A stretch of 64,000 nt of DNA from an uncultured Saprospiraceae bacterium (GTDB lineage Bacteria; Bacteroidota; Bacteroidia; Chitinophagales; Saprospiraceae): positions 1 to 64,000 of the forward strand of contig CALDUE010000031.1 in assembly GCA_937923485.1 (NCBI GenBank). Reading direction: 5' to 3'. Below the pieces are notes generated by a model that saw only the letters and a program-made list of their open reading frames with translations, had not been told where the DNA came from and made no database searches. Positions 42,033 through 53,870 of the stretch are shown here, piece by piece. Made by a program: the position numbers and the translations under genes. The first letter of the stretch is position 1. The number at the start of each line of letters is the position of its first letter.

Positions 42033-42209
42033 ATGGCAAACGTCAAAATCACCCAAGTAAAAAGTGCAATTGATCGCCCAGTGCGTCAAAAGCGTACCTT
42101 GATCGCATTAGGTCTAAAAAAGGTTAATCAAACCGTCGAGCACGAAGACAATGACGTCATCCGTGGGATGATCGCCAAAGTTGATCACCTCGTTCGCGTC
42201 GAAGCCTAA
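42033..42209 (+). CDS. rpmD: 50S ribosomal protein L30 (absent from supplied ORF track)
   Basis: Translated by eye: MANVKITQVKSAIDRPVRQKRTLIALGLKKVNQTVEHEDNDVIRGMIAKVDHLVRVEA*. Confidence 0.95.
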   Translation: MANVKITQVKSAIDRPVRQKRTLIALGLKKVNQTVEHEDNDVIRGMIAKVDHLVRVEA

Positions 42210-42230
42210 GCCCTTAAATCTAACTGACCC

Positions 42231-42677
42231 ATGGATCTTAGTAATCTAAAACCAGCAAAAGGCTCTGTTCGCTCACGTAAGCGTATTGGACGTGGAATTG
42301 GTAGTGGCTACGGTCGCACCTCTGGTCGCGGTCATAAGGGCGCAAAGAGTCGCTCAGGCTACAAGAGTAAGCGTGGATTTGAAGGTGGCCAGATGCCACT
42401 TCAGATGCGCCTACCTAAGCGTGGCTTCAAAAGTCCTAACCGCGTTGAATATGTTGGCCTGAATGTTGGACAACTGCAACAATTCGCTGATAAGTACTCT
42501 CTTTCTGAGATTACAATCGAAAATCTTCGCGATAACGGTATCATTCGCAAGACTGATCTCGTTAAAGTTCTCGGAACCGGTGAGATAACTACTTCGCTAC
42601 AGGTCAAGGTCAACAAGACTAGCGCCAAAGCAAAAGAGCTCATTGAGGCCGCTGGCGGTTCGCTAGAATTAATTTAG
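42231..42677 (+). CDS. rplO: 50S ribosomal protein L15
   Basis: RKRIGRGIGSGYGRTSGRGHKGAKSRSG. Confidence 0.98.
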   Translation: MDLSNLKPAKGSVRSRKRIGRGIGSGYGRTSGRGHKGAKSRSGYKSKRGFEGGQMPLQMRLPKRGFKSPNRVEYVGLNVGQLQQFADKYSLSEITIENLRDNGIIRKTDLVKVLGTGEITTSLQVKVNKTSAKAKELIEAAGGSLELI

Positions 42678-42752
42678 CCCGCCCCACCTACCGAAGTCGC
42701 GTCACTTCGGTAAGTGTGTTAGACTCTGACGTAGCCACGCACTTCGCCACAC

Positions 42753-44123
42753 ATGAAAAAGTTCTTCTCAACCATCCAGAATATCTGGAAGATAGACGAG
42801 CTCCGAAATCGTATTCTCTTTACGCTGGGGCTTCTCTTTATCTACCGTGTTGGTAGTTTCATCGTCTTACCAGGCGTCATTCCTTCTGTATTGAAGCAGA
42901 CTGCTTCTGAAGGGAACGGTCTTCTAGGTTTGATCAACATCTTTACTGGTGGTGCATTCAATCAGGGAGCCATTTTCGCATTGGGTATCATGCCGTATAT
43001 CACGGCATCGATCATCATCCAGTTGTTGGGATTTGCTGTCCCATACTTTAAGAAGCTTCAGAGCAAGGAAGGAGAGAGTGGTCGTAAGCGATTAACTCAA
43101 ATTACTCGCTTACTAACGATAGCAATTACGCTAGTTCAAGGTGGTGCTTACCTCACTTACCTTACTTCACAAGGTGCAATCGACCCTCACGTTGGTTCTG
43201 GCTTATTCTACTTTGCGGGACTTATTATCCTCTCTGCAGGAACTATTTTCGCTATGTGGCTCGGTGAAAAGATCACTGATCGTGGTATCGGAAACGGTGT
43301 ATCTCTTTTGATCACTGTTGGAATCATAGCATCCTTGCCACTAGCCTTTACTGCGGAGTTCACCAAGCGCGCTAGTGAAGGTGGATTTTTCATCTTCGCA
43401 ATCGAGCTTGCAGCACTTTTCGCTGTAGTAATGGTTACTGTACTCATTGTGCAAGGAATCCGTAAGATTCCAGTACAATACGTTCAGCGTATGGTTGGTC
43501 GTGGATCTGCAGACATCAATCCTTCAGCGGCTTCTGATAGTATTCCAATCAAGGTTATTGCCGCAGGTGTAATGCCGATCATCTTCGCTCAGGCATTGAT
43601 GTTTCTTCCTTCTACCTTGGCCCAAGGCTTAGGAGGAGAAGGTGGAGTGCTTCAAGGAGCAGAATGGTTGAATAGTATTACTGACCCAACATCATTCTGG
43701 TACAACTTCATTCAGTTCCTGCTCGTAGTGATTTTCACCTACGTCTACACAGCACTGATTGTAGATCCGCAACAATATTCAGAGTATCTAAAGTCTCGTA
43801 ACGGCTTCATTCCTGGCGTGAAGCCAGGAAAGCCTACTGCGGATTTCATCGACACGGTAACAACTAGAATTACGCTTCCAGGATCTATCGCTCTCGGTTT
43901 GATTGCAATCCTCCCTGGAATCGCTTCAAGTTTACTCGGTATTGATTTTGGATTTGCACTGTTCTTTGGTGGAACTTCACTCTTGATCATGGTTGCTGTA
44001 GTACTCGATACTCTGCAACAGATTGAAAGCTATCTACTGATGCGCCGCTACGATGGACTAGTTAAGTCTGGTCGCGTACAAGGCAAGCAAAGTACAATGC
44101 AGCAGATTGGATCCACTATTTAA
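42753..44123 (+). CDS. secY: Preprotein translocase subunit SecY
   Basis: FALGIMPYITASIIIQLL, RGIGNGVSLLI. Confidence 0.98.
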   Translation: MKKFFSTIQNIWKIDELRNRILFTLGLLFIYRVGSFIVLPGVIPSVLKQTASEGNGLLGLINIFTGGAFNQGAIFALGIMPYITASIIIQLLGFAVPYFKKLQSKEGESGRKRLTQITRLLTIAITLVQGGAYLTYLTSQGAIDPHVGSGLFYFAGLIILSAGTIFAMWLGEKITDRGIGNGVSLLITVGIIASLPLAFTAEFTKRASEGGFFIFAIELAALFAVVMVTVLIVQGIRKIPVQYVQRMVGRGSADINPSAASDSIPIKVIAAGVMPIIFAQALMFLPSTLAQGLGGEGGVLQGAEWLNSITDPTSFWYNFIQFLLVVIFTYVYTALIVDPQQYSEYLKSRNGFIPGVKPGKPTADFIDTVTTRITLPGSIALGLIAILPGIASSLLGIDFGFALFFGGTSLLIMVAVVLDTLQQIESYLLMRRYDGLVKSGRVQGKQSTMQQIGSTI

Positions 44124-44156
44124 TCTCTTTGTCGTCTCATAGCTTGATGTAAGAAC

Positions 44157-44999
44157 ATGGCAAGGAACAAGACTATCTTTCATAAATCGCATGCCGAGAT
44201 TGAGGCTATGCGAGAAAGCAATCTACTTGTCAGCAAAACATTAGCTTACTTAGGTACACTACTTAAGCCTGGCGTTACAGGCACTGAGTTAGATGCTAAG
44301 GCAGAAGAGTTTATAAGAGATAATGGAGCAGTCCCTTCCTTTAAGGGGCTTTATGGGTGTCCTAGCTCGATTCTCACTAGCGTAAATGAATGCGTAGTTC
44401 ATGGTTTGCCTACAGATAAGCCTTTCGTAGAGACAGATTTAGTTTCGATCGATTGTGGAGCCTATCTAAATGGTTTTCATGGTGATTCAGCTTATACCTA
44501 CGCTTTCATTGGAGTGGGGGAGGATGCCATGGATGTTCTTGAGGCCACTAACCAGTCTTTGTATATCGGAATAGAGCGCGCGCGAGTAGGCAACCGTATT
44601 GGAGATATCAGTTGGGCAATTCAAAATTTCATCGAACGTGAATGTGGCTATGCTGTAGTTCGCGAACTCACGGGACATGGAATTGGCCGTGAATTCCACG
44701 AAGCCCCCGAAGTTGCAAACTACGGACGTCGTAATTCTGGACCGATTATTAAGCCCGGTCTGGTTATCGCTATCGAACCGATGGTAAATACCAAAAGTCG
44801 GCATATCGCAACTCTTCCTGATGGATGGACGATTGTGGCAAAGGATGGCAGAGCGACTGCACACTTTGAGCACTCAGTAGCTGTTACACGTAACGGTCCT
44901 GATATATTAAGTGATCATTCCTTTGTAGAGCAGACTGTAAAAGAGAATCCACACCTTCATGATCCAGTAGCTTCAAAACTATATGAAGGTGGAGTGTAA
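44157..44999 (+). CDS. map: Type I methionine aminopeptidase
   Basis: [45 protein letters not shown]. Confidence 0.95.
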   Translation: MARNKTIFHKSHAEIEAMRESNLLVSKTLAYLGTLLKPGVTGTELDAKAEEFIRDNGAVPSFKGLYGCPSSILTSVNECVVHGLPTDKPFVETDLVSIDCGAYLNGFHGDSAYTYAFIGVGEDAMDVLEATNQSLYIGIERARVGNRIGDISWAIQNFIERECGYAVVRELTGHGIGREFHEAPEVANYGRRNSGPIIKPGLVIAIEPMVNTKSRHIATLPDGWTIVAKDGRATAHFEHSVAVTRNGPDILSDHSFVEQTVKENPHLHDPVASKLYEGGV

Positions 45000-45029
45000 A
45001 AAGAGCTTCGTGCTTTGCAGAAATTATAC

Positions 45030-45037
45030 TATCTTTG
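45030..45037 (+). promoter_or_regulatory. Possible internal promoter -7 element (TATCTTTG) before infA
   Basis: TATCTTTG with TTCG 20 nt upstream. Confidence 0.45.
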
Positions 45038-45055
45038 CACCCCGAAACTCTAAAA

Positions 45056-45274
45056 ATGGCTAAGCAAGGTTTGATCAAGCAGGATGGTGTCATCGAAGAG
45101 GCGCTGTCGAACGCAATGTTCAGAGTGCGCCTAGAAAACGACCACCAACTCGTTGCAACTATTTCTGGAAAAATGCGCATGCACTACATACGTATTCTAC
45201 CAGGTGATCGGGTAGCAGTAGAAATGTCTCCTTACGATTTATCGCGAGGGCGCATCACTTACCGTTACAAATAA
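45056..45274 (+). CDS. infA: Translation initiation factor IF-1
   Basis: [28 protein letters not shown]...GRITYRYK. Confidence 0.97.
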   Translation: MAKQGLIKQDGVIEEALSNAMFRVRLENDHQLVATISGKMRMHYIRILPGDRVAVEMSPYDLSRGRITYRYK

Positions 45275-45294
45275 TTCAATTAAAAACGACCGAA

Positions 45295-45411
45295 ATGAAA
45301 GTTCGAGCGTCAGTTAAAAAGCGGTCAGCAGACTGCAAGATCGTTCGCCGTAAGGGGAAGGTTTACATCATCAACAAGAAGAACCCTAAGTTCAAGCAGC
45401 GTCAAGGCTAG
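45295..45411 (+). CDS. rpmJ: 50S ribosomal protein L36 (absent from supplied ORF track)
   Basis: Translated by eye: [38 protein letters not shown]. Confidence 0.96.
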   Translation: MKVRASVKKRSADCKIVRRKGKVYIINKKNPKFKQRQG

Positions 45412-45434
45412 CGAGAGCTTAAAGATTCCTATCT

Positions 45435-45812
45435 ATGGCTAGAATATCTGGAGTTGATCTACCACGACGCAAGCGTGGAATTATTGGGTTAACCTACATC
45501 TACGGTGTTGGACGAACACGTGCGAAAGAGATTCTCGATCGCGCTGAAGTTGACGTGCACACAAAAATCGAAGATTGGACGGAAGAAAATGTTCGTACAA
45601 TCACGCTCATCATTCAGAACGATTACACCGTTGAAGGTGAATTGCGCTCTGAGGTCCAGATGAGTATCAAGCGTTTGATGGATATTGTATCCAACAGGGG
45701 TTTGCGTCATCGCCGTGGTCTACCACTAAGAGGACAACGCACACGTACTAACGCTCGTACCCGTAAGGGACGTCGTAAGACAGTTGCAAACAAGAAGAAA
45801 GTTACTAAGTAA
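45435..45812 (+). CDS. rpsM: 30S ribosomal protein S13
   Basis: [30 protein letters not shown]. Confidence 0.98.
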   Translation: MARISGVDLPRRKRGIIGLTYIYGVGRTRAKEILDRAEVDVHTKIEDWTEENVRTITLIIQNDYTVEGELRSEVQMSIKRLMDIVSNRGLRHRRGLPLRGQRTRTNARTRKGRRKTVANKKKVTK

Positions 45813-45848
45813 TCCGAGGCTGAGATCGCCCGCTAAGCATCATTCGCA

Positions 45849-46238
45849 ATGGCAAAAGCCAAGAAAACCGCAAAGAAGCGGAAGGTCAACGTTGAGCCGG
45901 AAGGCTACCTATACGTCAAGGCCTCGTTTAACAACATCATCATTTCACTCACTAACAAGAAAGGTGACGTGATCAGCTGGGGTACTGCTGGTAAAGCAGG
46001 ATTCCGCGGTTCTAAGAAGAACACGCCGTATGCTGCTCAGGTCGCTGCGTCAGAAGCTGCTAAAACAGCCTATGATCTTGGAATGCGCACAGCGCAAGTG
46101 TTTGTAAAAGGACCTGGTTCTGGACGCGAGTCTGCTATCCGCGCTGTTGACCAGGCGGGTATTAAGATTACTCGTATTCAAGACATCACTCCAATTCCTC
46201 ACAACGGGTGCCGCCCACCAAAGCGTCGTCGCGTTTAA
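45849..46238 (+). CDS. rpsK: 30S ribosomal protein S11
   Basis: [40 protein letters not shown]. Confidence 0.98.
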   Translation: MAKAKKTAKKRKVNVEPEGYLYVKASFNNIIISLTNKKGDVISWGTAGKAGFRGSKKNTPYAAQVAASEAAKTAYDLGMRTAQVFVKGPGSGRESAIRAVDQAGIKITRIQDITPIPHNGCRPPKRRRV

Positions 46239-46263
46239 TCGCGTCAGCTTAAACTGATATCTT

Positions 46264-46878
46264 ATGGCTCGTTATACCGGACCTACTACAAAGAAAGCGC
46301 GTGCACTTGGTGAGGCGATTTTCGGCTACGATCGTGCGTTTGAAAAGCGTAAGTACAAGCCAGGACAACACGGCAACACTCGTCGCCGTCGTCGTCAGAG
46401 CTCTGACTACTCGTTGCAGCTTACTGAGAAGCAAAAAGCAAAGTACACTTACGGTGTACTTGAGCGTCAGTTTCGTAACACCTTCGCAACAGCAGTTGCA
46501 GCTCGTGGCGTAACTGGTGAGAACTTGCTTCAATTACTTGAAGCACGTCTTGACAACACAGTTTACCGTCTTGGTATTGCTCCAACTCGTCGCGCTGCAC
46601 GTCAGCTCGTGAGCCACAAGCATGTGATGGTAAATGGAAACCTAAGTTATGCTCCTAGCACTCAATTGAAGCCAGGTGATGTAGTTTCCGTACGTCCAAA
46701 GTCTCAAGGACTTGACGTTGTACGTAACTCTGTTGCTTCAGCGTCAGATGTACGTAAGCACGGTTGGTTAGAGATGAATACTGACCGTATGGAAGGTACA
46801 TTCATGGCTTACCCAACGCGTGATCAGATTCCAGAAAAAATTAATGAGCAGTTGATCGTCGAGCTTTACTCGAAATAA
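46264..46878 (+). CDS. rpsD: 30S ribosomal protein S4
   Basis: [22 protein letters not shown]4 fold motifs. Confidence 0.98.
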   Translation: MARYTGPTTKKARALGEAIFGYDRAFEKRKYKPGQHGNTRRRRRQSSDYSLQLTEKQKAKYTYGVLERQFRNTFATAVAARGVTGENLLQLLEARLDNTVYRLGIAPTRRAARQLVSHKHVMVNGNLSYAPSTQLKPGDVVSVRPKSQGLDVVRNSVASASDVRKHGWLEMNTDRMEGTFMAYPTRDQIPEKINEQLIVELYSK

Positions 46879-46902
46879 ACGATCTCCAAGCTCACCACTC
46901 AT

Positions 46903-46932
46903 TAGCCGAGGCCTGTTTGCAGGCCTCGGCTA
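46903..46932 (+). promoter_or_regulatory. Strong 13-bp hairpin in rpsD-rpoA spacer
   Basis: TAGCCGAGGCCTG TTTG CAGGCCTCGGCTA, no T-tract. Confidence 0.7.
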
Positions 46933-46995
46933 CTTGTGTAAAATGAACCCCCTGGCCGAAAGGCCTTTTTCCCTCCTCCACGAAAGCTACGGTCT

Positions 46996-47994
46996 ATGAA
47001 TATCATGAACTTCCAGATGCCCGAAAAAATTCTGATGCAAAAAGCAGATGAATTCAAAGGAGTGTTTGAGTTCAAACCGTTAGAGCCTGGTTTTGGCCAG
47101 ACTGTCGGTAACTCACTCCGTCGTGTACTTTTGAGCTCACTCGAAGGTTACGCAATCAGCGCAGTTCGCATCGGTGGTGTTGATCACGAATTTTCTACAA
47201 TTGAGGGAGTAACTCAAGATGTAGTTGATATTATTCTAAACCTCAAGCAGGTTCGCATCCGCCCGTCGGACGAAGAGGCTGACGTTCAGAACGAGCAGAT
47301 CTACCTCACAGTTAGCGGTAAAGAAGAATTTACAGCAGGTGACATCACTGCCAACTCGAACGTTTTCGAGGTTATGAATCCTGATCTCGTCATTTGCCGC
47401 ATGGAGCCATCGGTAAACTTGGAGATTGAATTAACGGTAACTCGCGGACGTGGCTATGAGCCAGCGAACGAGAGTTTACCCAAAGATGCACCAATCGGTG
47501 TGATCCCAATGGATTCAATCTACACGCCGATTAAGAAGGTTGCCTACCGTGTTGAGAATACACGTGTTGAGCAACGTACAGATTACGAGCAACTCACCAT
47601 TGAAGTAACCACTGATGGAACCATCCACCCAGAGGAAGCTGTGAAGGAAGCTGCGCGTATCATGATTCGTCACATGACGTTGATAACCAATGAGGACATT
47701 ACTCTTAATGATCACACTCAAAAAGAGAATCAAATTGTAGACGAAGAAGTACTACAAATGCGTAAGCTTCTTAAAACTTCTCTCGAAGACCTAGATCTTT
47801 CGGTTCGTGCTTACAATTGTCTAAAGGCTGCGAAGATTAATTCTCTCGCAAACCTTGTTTCCTATGACACACACGAGCTTCTAAAGTTCCGTAATTTCGG
47901 TAAAAAGTCATTGGTAGAAATCGATGAGCTACTTGCTGAAAAAGGGCTTTCTTTCGGTATGGACGTAGGAAAGTACGACCTCGAGGAAGACTAA
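46996..47994 (+). CDS. rpoA: RNA polymerase subunit alpha
   Basis: FKPLEPGFGQTVGNSLRRVLLSSLEGYA; alpha-CTD present. Confidence 0.98.
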   Translation: MNIMNFQMPEKILMQKADEFKGVFEFKPLEPGFGQTVGNSLRRVLLSSLEGYAISAVRIGGVDHEFSTIEGVTQDVVDIILNLKQVRIRPSDEEADVQNEQIYLTVSGKEEFTAGDITANSNVFEVMNPDLVICRMEPSVNLEIELTVTRGRGYEPANESLPKDAPIGVIPMDSIYTPIKKVAYRVENTRVEQRTDYEQLTIEVTTDGTIHPEEAVKEAARIMIRHMTLITNEDITLNDHTQKENQIVDEEVLQMRKLLKTSLEDLDLSVRAYNCLKAAKINSLANLVSYDTHELLKFRNFGKKSLVEIDELLAEKGLSFGMDVGKYDLEED

Positions 47995-48124
47995 AACTAA
48001 TTTCATCGTGCAGGTCAAAGACAAGTGATTTTGTCTTTTGGATCTCTAACTTAGGAATTACCAGTCAATCACGTCTTGCGAGCCTGCCGCCGCAGATTGA
48101 TCAGTGTCCTGAAACTTTCTGACC

Positions 48125-48601
48125 ATGCGTCACGGAAAATCATTCAACCACCTCGGCCGTCAAAGAGGCCACCGCAAGTCAATGCTCAAGAACCTTTCGG
48201 TTTCTTTGATCAGACATAAGCGAATCAGTACAACACTTGCAAAGGCGAAAGCATTGCGTAAGTACGTGGAGCCAGTTATCACTTTCTCAAAAAGCAACAC
48301 GACCCACGGACGCCGTATGGCATTCCGCGCGCTGCAGAATAAGGAAGCTGTCAAGGAGCTTTTCGCCGAGATTGCGCCAAAAGTAGCAAACCGTCCAGGC
48401 GGTTACGTTCGCGTAATTCGCACCGGAACACGTCTTGGTGATAATGCCGAAACAGCAATCATTGAATTAGTTGACTTCAACGCGGACTACAATCCGAAGG
48501 AAGCGGTTAAGAAAGGCCGCTCACGTCGTGGCCGTCGTAAGAAGAGTGGTGAAGTAACCGCAGCAGCTGCAGCTCCTGAAGCTAAAAAGGAAGAGGAGTA
48601 A
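48125..48601 (+). CDS. rplQ: 50S ribosomal protein L17
   Basis: [24 protein letters not shown]. Confidence 0.98.
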   Translation: MRHGKSFNHLGRQRGHRKSMLKNLSVSLIRHKRISTTLAKAKALRKYVEPVITFSKSNTTHGRRMAFRALQNKEAVKELFAEIAPKVANRPGGYVRVIRTGTRLGDNAETAIIELVDFNADYNPKEAVKKGRSRRGRRKKSGEVTAAAAAPEAKKEEE

Positions 48602-48627
48602 TAACTCCGATTTTAATGAAGCTCATT

Positions 48628-48664
48628 ACGGGATGTTTTCGCAAGAAGGCATCCCGTTTTTTTA
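48628..48664 (+). terminator. Intrinsic terminator of ribosomal superoperon
   Basis: ACGGGATG...CATCCCGT TTTTTT. Confidence 0.85.
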
Positions 48665-48770
48665 GACCCAAATTCTCCTTCAGCTCTGGTGAATTCACTT
48701 TTATACTAAACCTCATCCGCGAAAAGTAAAGTGTTCACAAGGTCTCACGTTCGACGCGATTTCGTGGATA

Positions 48771-48784
48771 GTTTTGGCGAAAGC
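48771..48784 (-). repeat. Iterated motif GCTTTCGCCAAAAC, exact (intergenic, upstream of carA)
   Basis: Exact 14-mer. Confidence 0.9.
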
Positions 48785-48830
48785 CTAAACCAGCCTCCTA
48801 TACATTTGACCTCCGGTAATCTTTCTAACC

Positions 48831-51309
<2,479 letters not shown>

Positions 51310-51380
51310 TCTGAAATGTGGAAAAGCACGCGATGATTCGTAGCTTGCCCACGAACACGAAGGAGGTTTCTCCCGGCACT

Positions 51381-51695
51381 ATGAGCACTAAAAAATCAAA
51401 CAAGAAGAAAGAGGGCGGAATATTCTCTTTTCTTCCAAACTTCTTGCGTAACAAGTACGCGCTCACCTTGTTGGGCTTTCTTGTTTACATCGCATTTTTT
51501 GATCACTACAGTTTAATCAAGCAACACCAACTACAACAGACGCTGCACCAGCTGCAGGATGAGAAGGCGTTCTACGTTCGAACGATTGATGAATCGAGAG
51601 AAATGCGCAGGACCATTCAAGCAGACGAGGAAAAATTTGCTCGGGAGCGTTATCTAATGAAACGACCTAATCAGGATGTTTTCATTGTAGAGTAG
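51381..51695 (+). CDS. FtsB/DivIC-like septum formation initiator
   Basis: Single TM plus coiled coil; [19 protein letters not shown]. Confidence 0.8.
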   Translation: MSTKKSNKKKEGGIFSFLPNFLRNKYALTLLGFLVYIAFFDHYSLIKQHQLQQTLHQLQDEKAFYVRTIDESREMRRTIQADEEKFARERYLMKRPNQDVFIVE

Positions 51696-51723
51696 TCTAA
51701 CCCAACCAGACCAAGTAAAACTT

Positions 51724-52596
51724 ATGGCAGTTCTAGTTCACAAGCAGTCAAACATCATCGTCCAGGGTTTCACTGGAAAAGAAGGCACTTTTCATGCTGG
51801 ACAAATGATCGAGTATGGTACCAACGTTGTTGGAGGTGTAACTCCCGGTAAGGGAGGTATGGAGCATCTTGGCAAACCAGTTTTCAATACTGTTGCTGAT
51901 GCTGTTGCAAAGGCAAATGCAGACACTTCTATCATTTTTGTGCCACCACCGTTTGCTGCTGACGCGATCATGGAGGCTGCTGACGCAGGTATCAAAGTGA
52001 TTATCTGTATCACCGAGGGTATTCCTGTTCAAGATATGGTGAAGGTTCGCGCCTACATTGACACCAAAGACTGCCGTCTAGTAGGACCTAACTGCCCTGG
52101 AGTAATTACTCCTGGGGAGGCGAAAGTTGGAATCATGCCAGGCTTCGTATTCAAAAAAGGTAAGGTTGGTATCATTTCGAAGTCGGGTACTCTTACTTAC
52201 GAGGCTGCTGACCAAGTTGTGAAGGCAGGATTGGGTATTACAACGGCTATTGGAATTGGCGGAGATCCTATTATAGGAACAACTACTAAGGATGCTGTCG
52301 AACTGCTCATGAATGATCCGGAGACGGAAGGAATCATCATGATTGGAGAGATTGGAGGAACCATGGAGGCTGACGCTGCTCATTGGATTAAAGCGCATGG
52401 CACAAAGCCTGTTGTTGGTTTTATCGCAGGTCAAACAGCTCCGGCTGGACGTACGATGGGGCACGCGGGAGCAATCGTGGGTGGATCTGAAGATACTGCT
52501 GAGGCGAAGATGCGAATCATGGATGAGTGCGGCATTCACGTTGTTCACAGTCCAGCTGATATCGGCGATACGATGGCAAAGGTTCTTTCTGCTTAA
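51724..52596 (+). CDS. sucD: Succinate-CoA ligase subunit alpha
   Basis: [46 protein letters not shown]. Confidence 0.98.
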   Translation: MAVLVHKQSNIIVQGFTGKEGTFHAGQMIEYGTNVVGGVTPGKGGMEHLGKPVFNTVADAVAKANADTSIIFVPPPFAADAIMEAADAGIKVIICITEGIPVQDMVKVRAYIDTKDCRLVGPNCPGVITPGEAKVGIMPGFVFKKGKVGIISKSGTLTYEAADQVVKAGLGITTAIGIGGDPIIGTTTKDAVELLMNDPETEGIIMIGEIGGTMEADAAHWIKAHGTKPVVGFIAGQTAPAGRTMGHAGAIVGGSEDTAEAKMRIMDECGIHVVHSPADIGDTMAKVLSA

Positions 52597-52646
52597 GATT
52601 CTGCCCGAAGGCACGTCTTATGGCGAGTCTTTCACTAAAGCCAATT

Positions 52647-52683
52647 AAAAACGGCCCTATGCATTGCGCGTGGGGCCGTTCTT
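52647..52683 (+). terminator. Convergent hairpin terminator between sucD and crtZ-like gene
   Basis: AACGGCCC...GGGCCGTT hairpin. Confidence 0.6.
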
Positions 52684-52734
52684 AGTTTAGGATAAAAGCG
52701 GAGTCTAAATGGGTTTGCGGAAAGCCCGCTGGGA

Positions 52735-53214
52735 TTAATTCTTTCCTTCTCGCTCCCCGAAGAACTTATTATCAACGACCAGAAGGCCGAAGCTCTCACT
52801 ACTATCTTTCGTAGTGACTGCATGATGCGCACCGTGTGCGCGCACGATGGCTTGGGTATAGGAGTTGTCAAGCTGCTTGAACCACTGAAATCTTCGATGT
52901 ATATAGACGTCGTGTATTAAGAAGTAGATAAGTCCGTAGACGCTGATGCCGATGCCGATACAGAAGAGCCACCATATTTGATATGTCGCTCCAAACGTGT
53001 AGCTCAAAGCGCTTGGCACAGCAAAAACCAGAAAGAACAAATCGTTCCGCTCGAAGAAGCCTTCTTTTTCAAAATGTGGCTTGTGGTGGTCTTCATGCCA
53101 GCTCCACAAAAAACCGTGCATAACATACTTATGTGCAGACCAAGCAACAAATTCCATTGCTGCAGTGGTTGCTAGTATGACTCCAGCGTAGAGAAGAAGA
53201 GAAGAGGTGATCAT
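52735..53214 (-). CDS. crtZ: Beta-carotene hydroxylase (fatty-acid hydroxylase superfamily)
   Basis: HKYVMHGFLWSWHEDHHKPH, HDVYIHRRF, AHGAHHAV His motifs. Confidence 0.88.
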   Translation of the reverse strand: MITSSLLLYAGVILATTAAMEFVAWSAHKYVMHGFLWSWHEDHHKPHFEKEGFFERNDLFFLVFAVPSALSYTFGATYQIWWLFCIGIGISVYGLIYFLIHDVYIHRRFQWFKQLDNSYTQAIVRAHGAHHAVTTKDSSESFGLLVVDNKFFGEREGKN

Positions 53215-53870
53215 CCAAACACACTTAGGTATCCAAAGAAAAGGACTTGCAAGAGTAAAAGTACAGGAGCTAGTCGATTTTCAGACAAAGGAACAATGAG
53301 GTAAAATAGACTGGTTTGTATTAGCCCAACACAAAACCAGCCAATGAAGTTTTGAGTAGGTGGATCACCTAGGGCCCAAGTCCAAAAGTCTAGTTTAATT
53401 GCTACAGGTTCTATGAGAAAGTCTAGTGATACTAGCACCATAGCTGCAATCACCGCTTTCATTATTCGATTTGTTTTAAGGAAAAGCATATTGAGCGTCG
53501 TGCAAACGCCATATACCACCAAAATCCAATTGACACCAATGATCAGTGGTATTCCAAAAATCTTAGGTCCGAGTACGTCACCATAGACGTACTCTCCAAA
53601 AAGCCATTTGTAATGCACGCCAATAAATTCAGCCGTCCAGCCAAGAATGAAGCATATGGCCAGCCAAATCCATATACCGATAGCTGGCATCGGTCGATGC
53701 GTCAAAAGCATAAGGACGAGACAAAAAAGTAGGTGAGGGCTTGTTAGATAGACGAAGCCATCTAACCATCCATGTGCAAGTACTACCATCCCAAACAGAT
53801 AGCTGCTGACGAGTAGGGCTGCAGGGAGGCGTTCTCGGTTTGTGAGAGAAGTTTTGGCGAAAGCTGTCAT
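53211..53870 (-). CDS. Carotenoid biosynthesis integral membrane protein (DUF422/CruF-like)
   Basis: GWTAEFIGVHYKWLFGEYVYGDVLGPKIFGIPLIIGVNW; flanked by crtZ and crtI. Confidence 0.78.
   Translation of the reverse strand: MTAFAKTSLTNRERLPAALLVSSYLFGMVVLAHGWLDGFVYLTSPHLLFCLVLMLLTHRPMPAIGIWIWLAICFILGWTAEFIGVHYKWLFGEYVYGDVLGPKIFGIPLIIGVNWILVVYGVCTTLNMLFLKTNRIMKAVIAAMVLVSLDFLIEPVAIKLDFWTWALGDPPTQNFIGWFCVGLIQTSLFYLIVPLSENRLAPVLLLLQVLFFGYLSVFG
53851..53864 (-). repeat. Iterated motif GCTTTCGCCAAAAC, exact (CruF-like N-terminus, AFAKT)
   Basis: Exact 14-mer. Confidence 0.9.
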
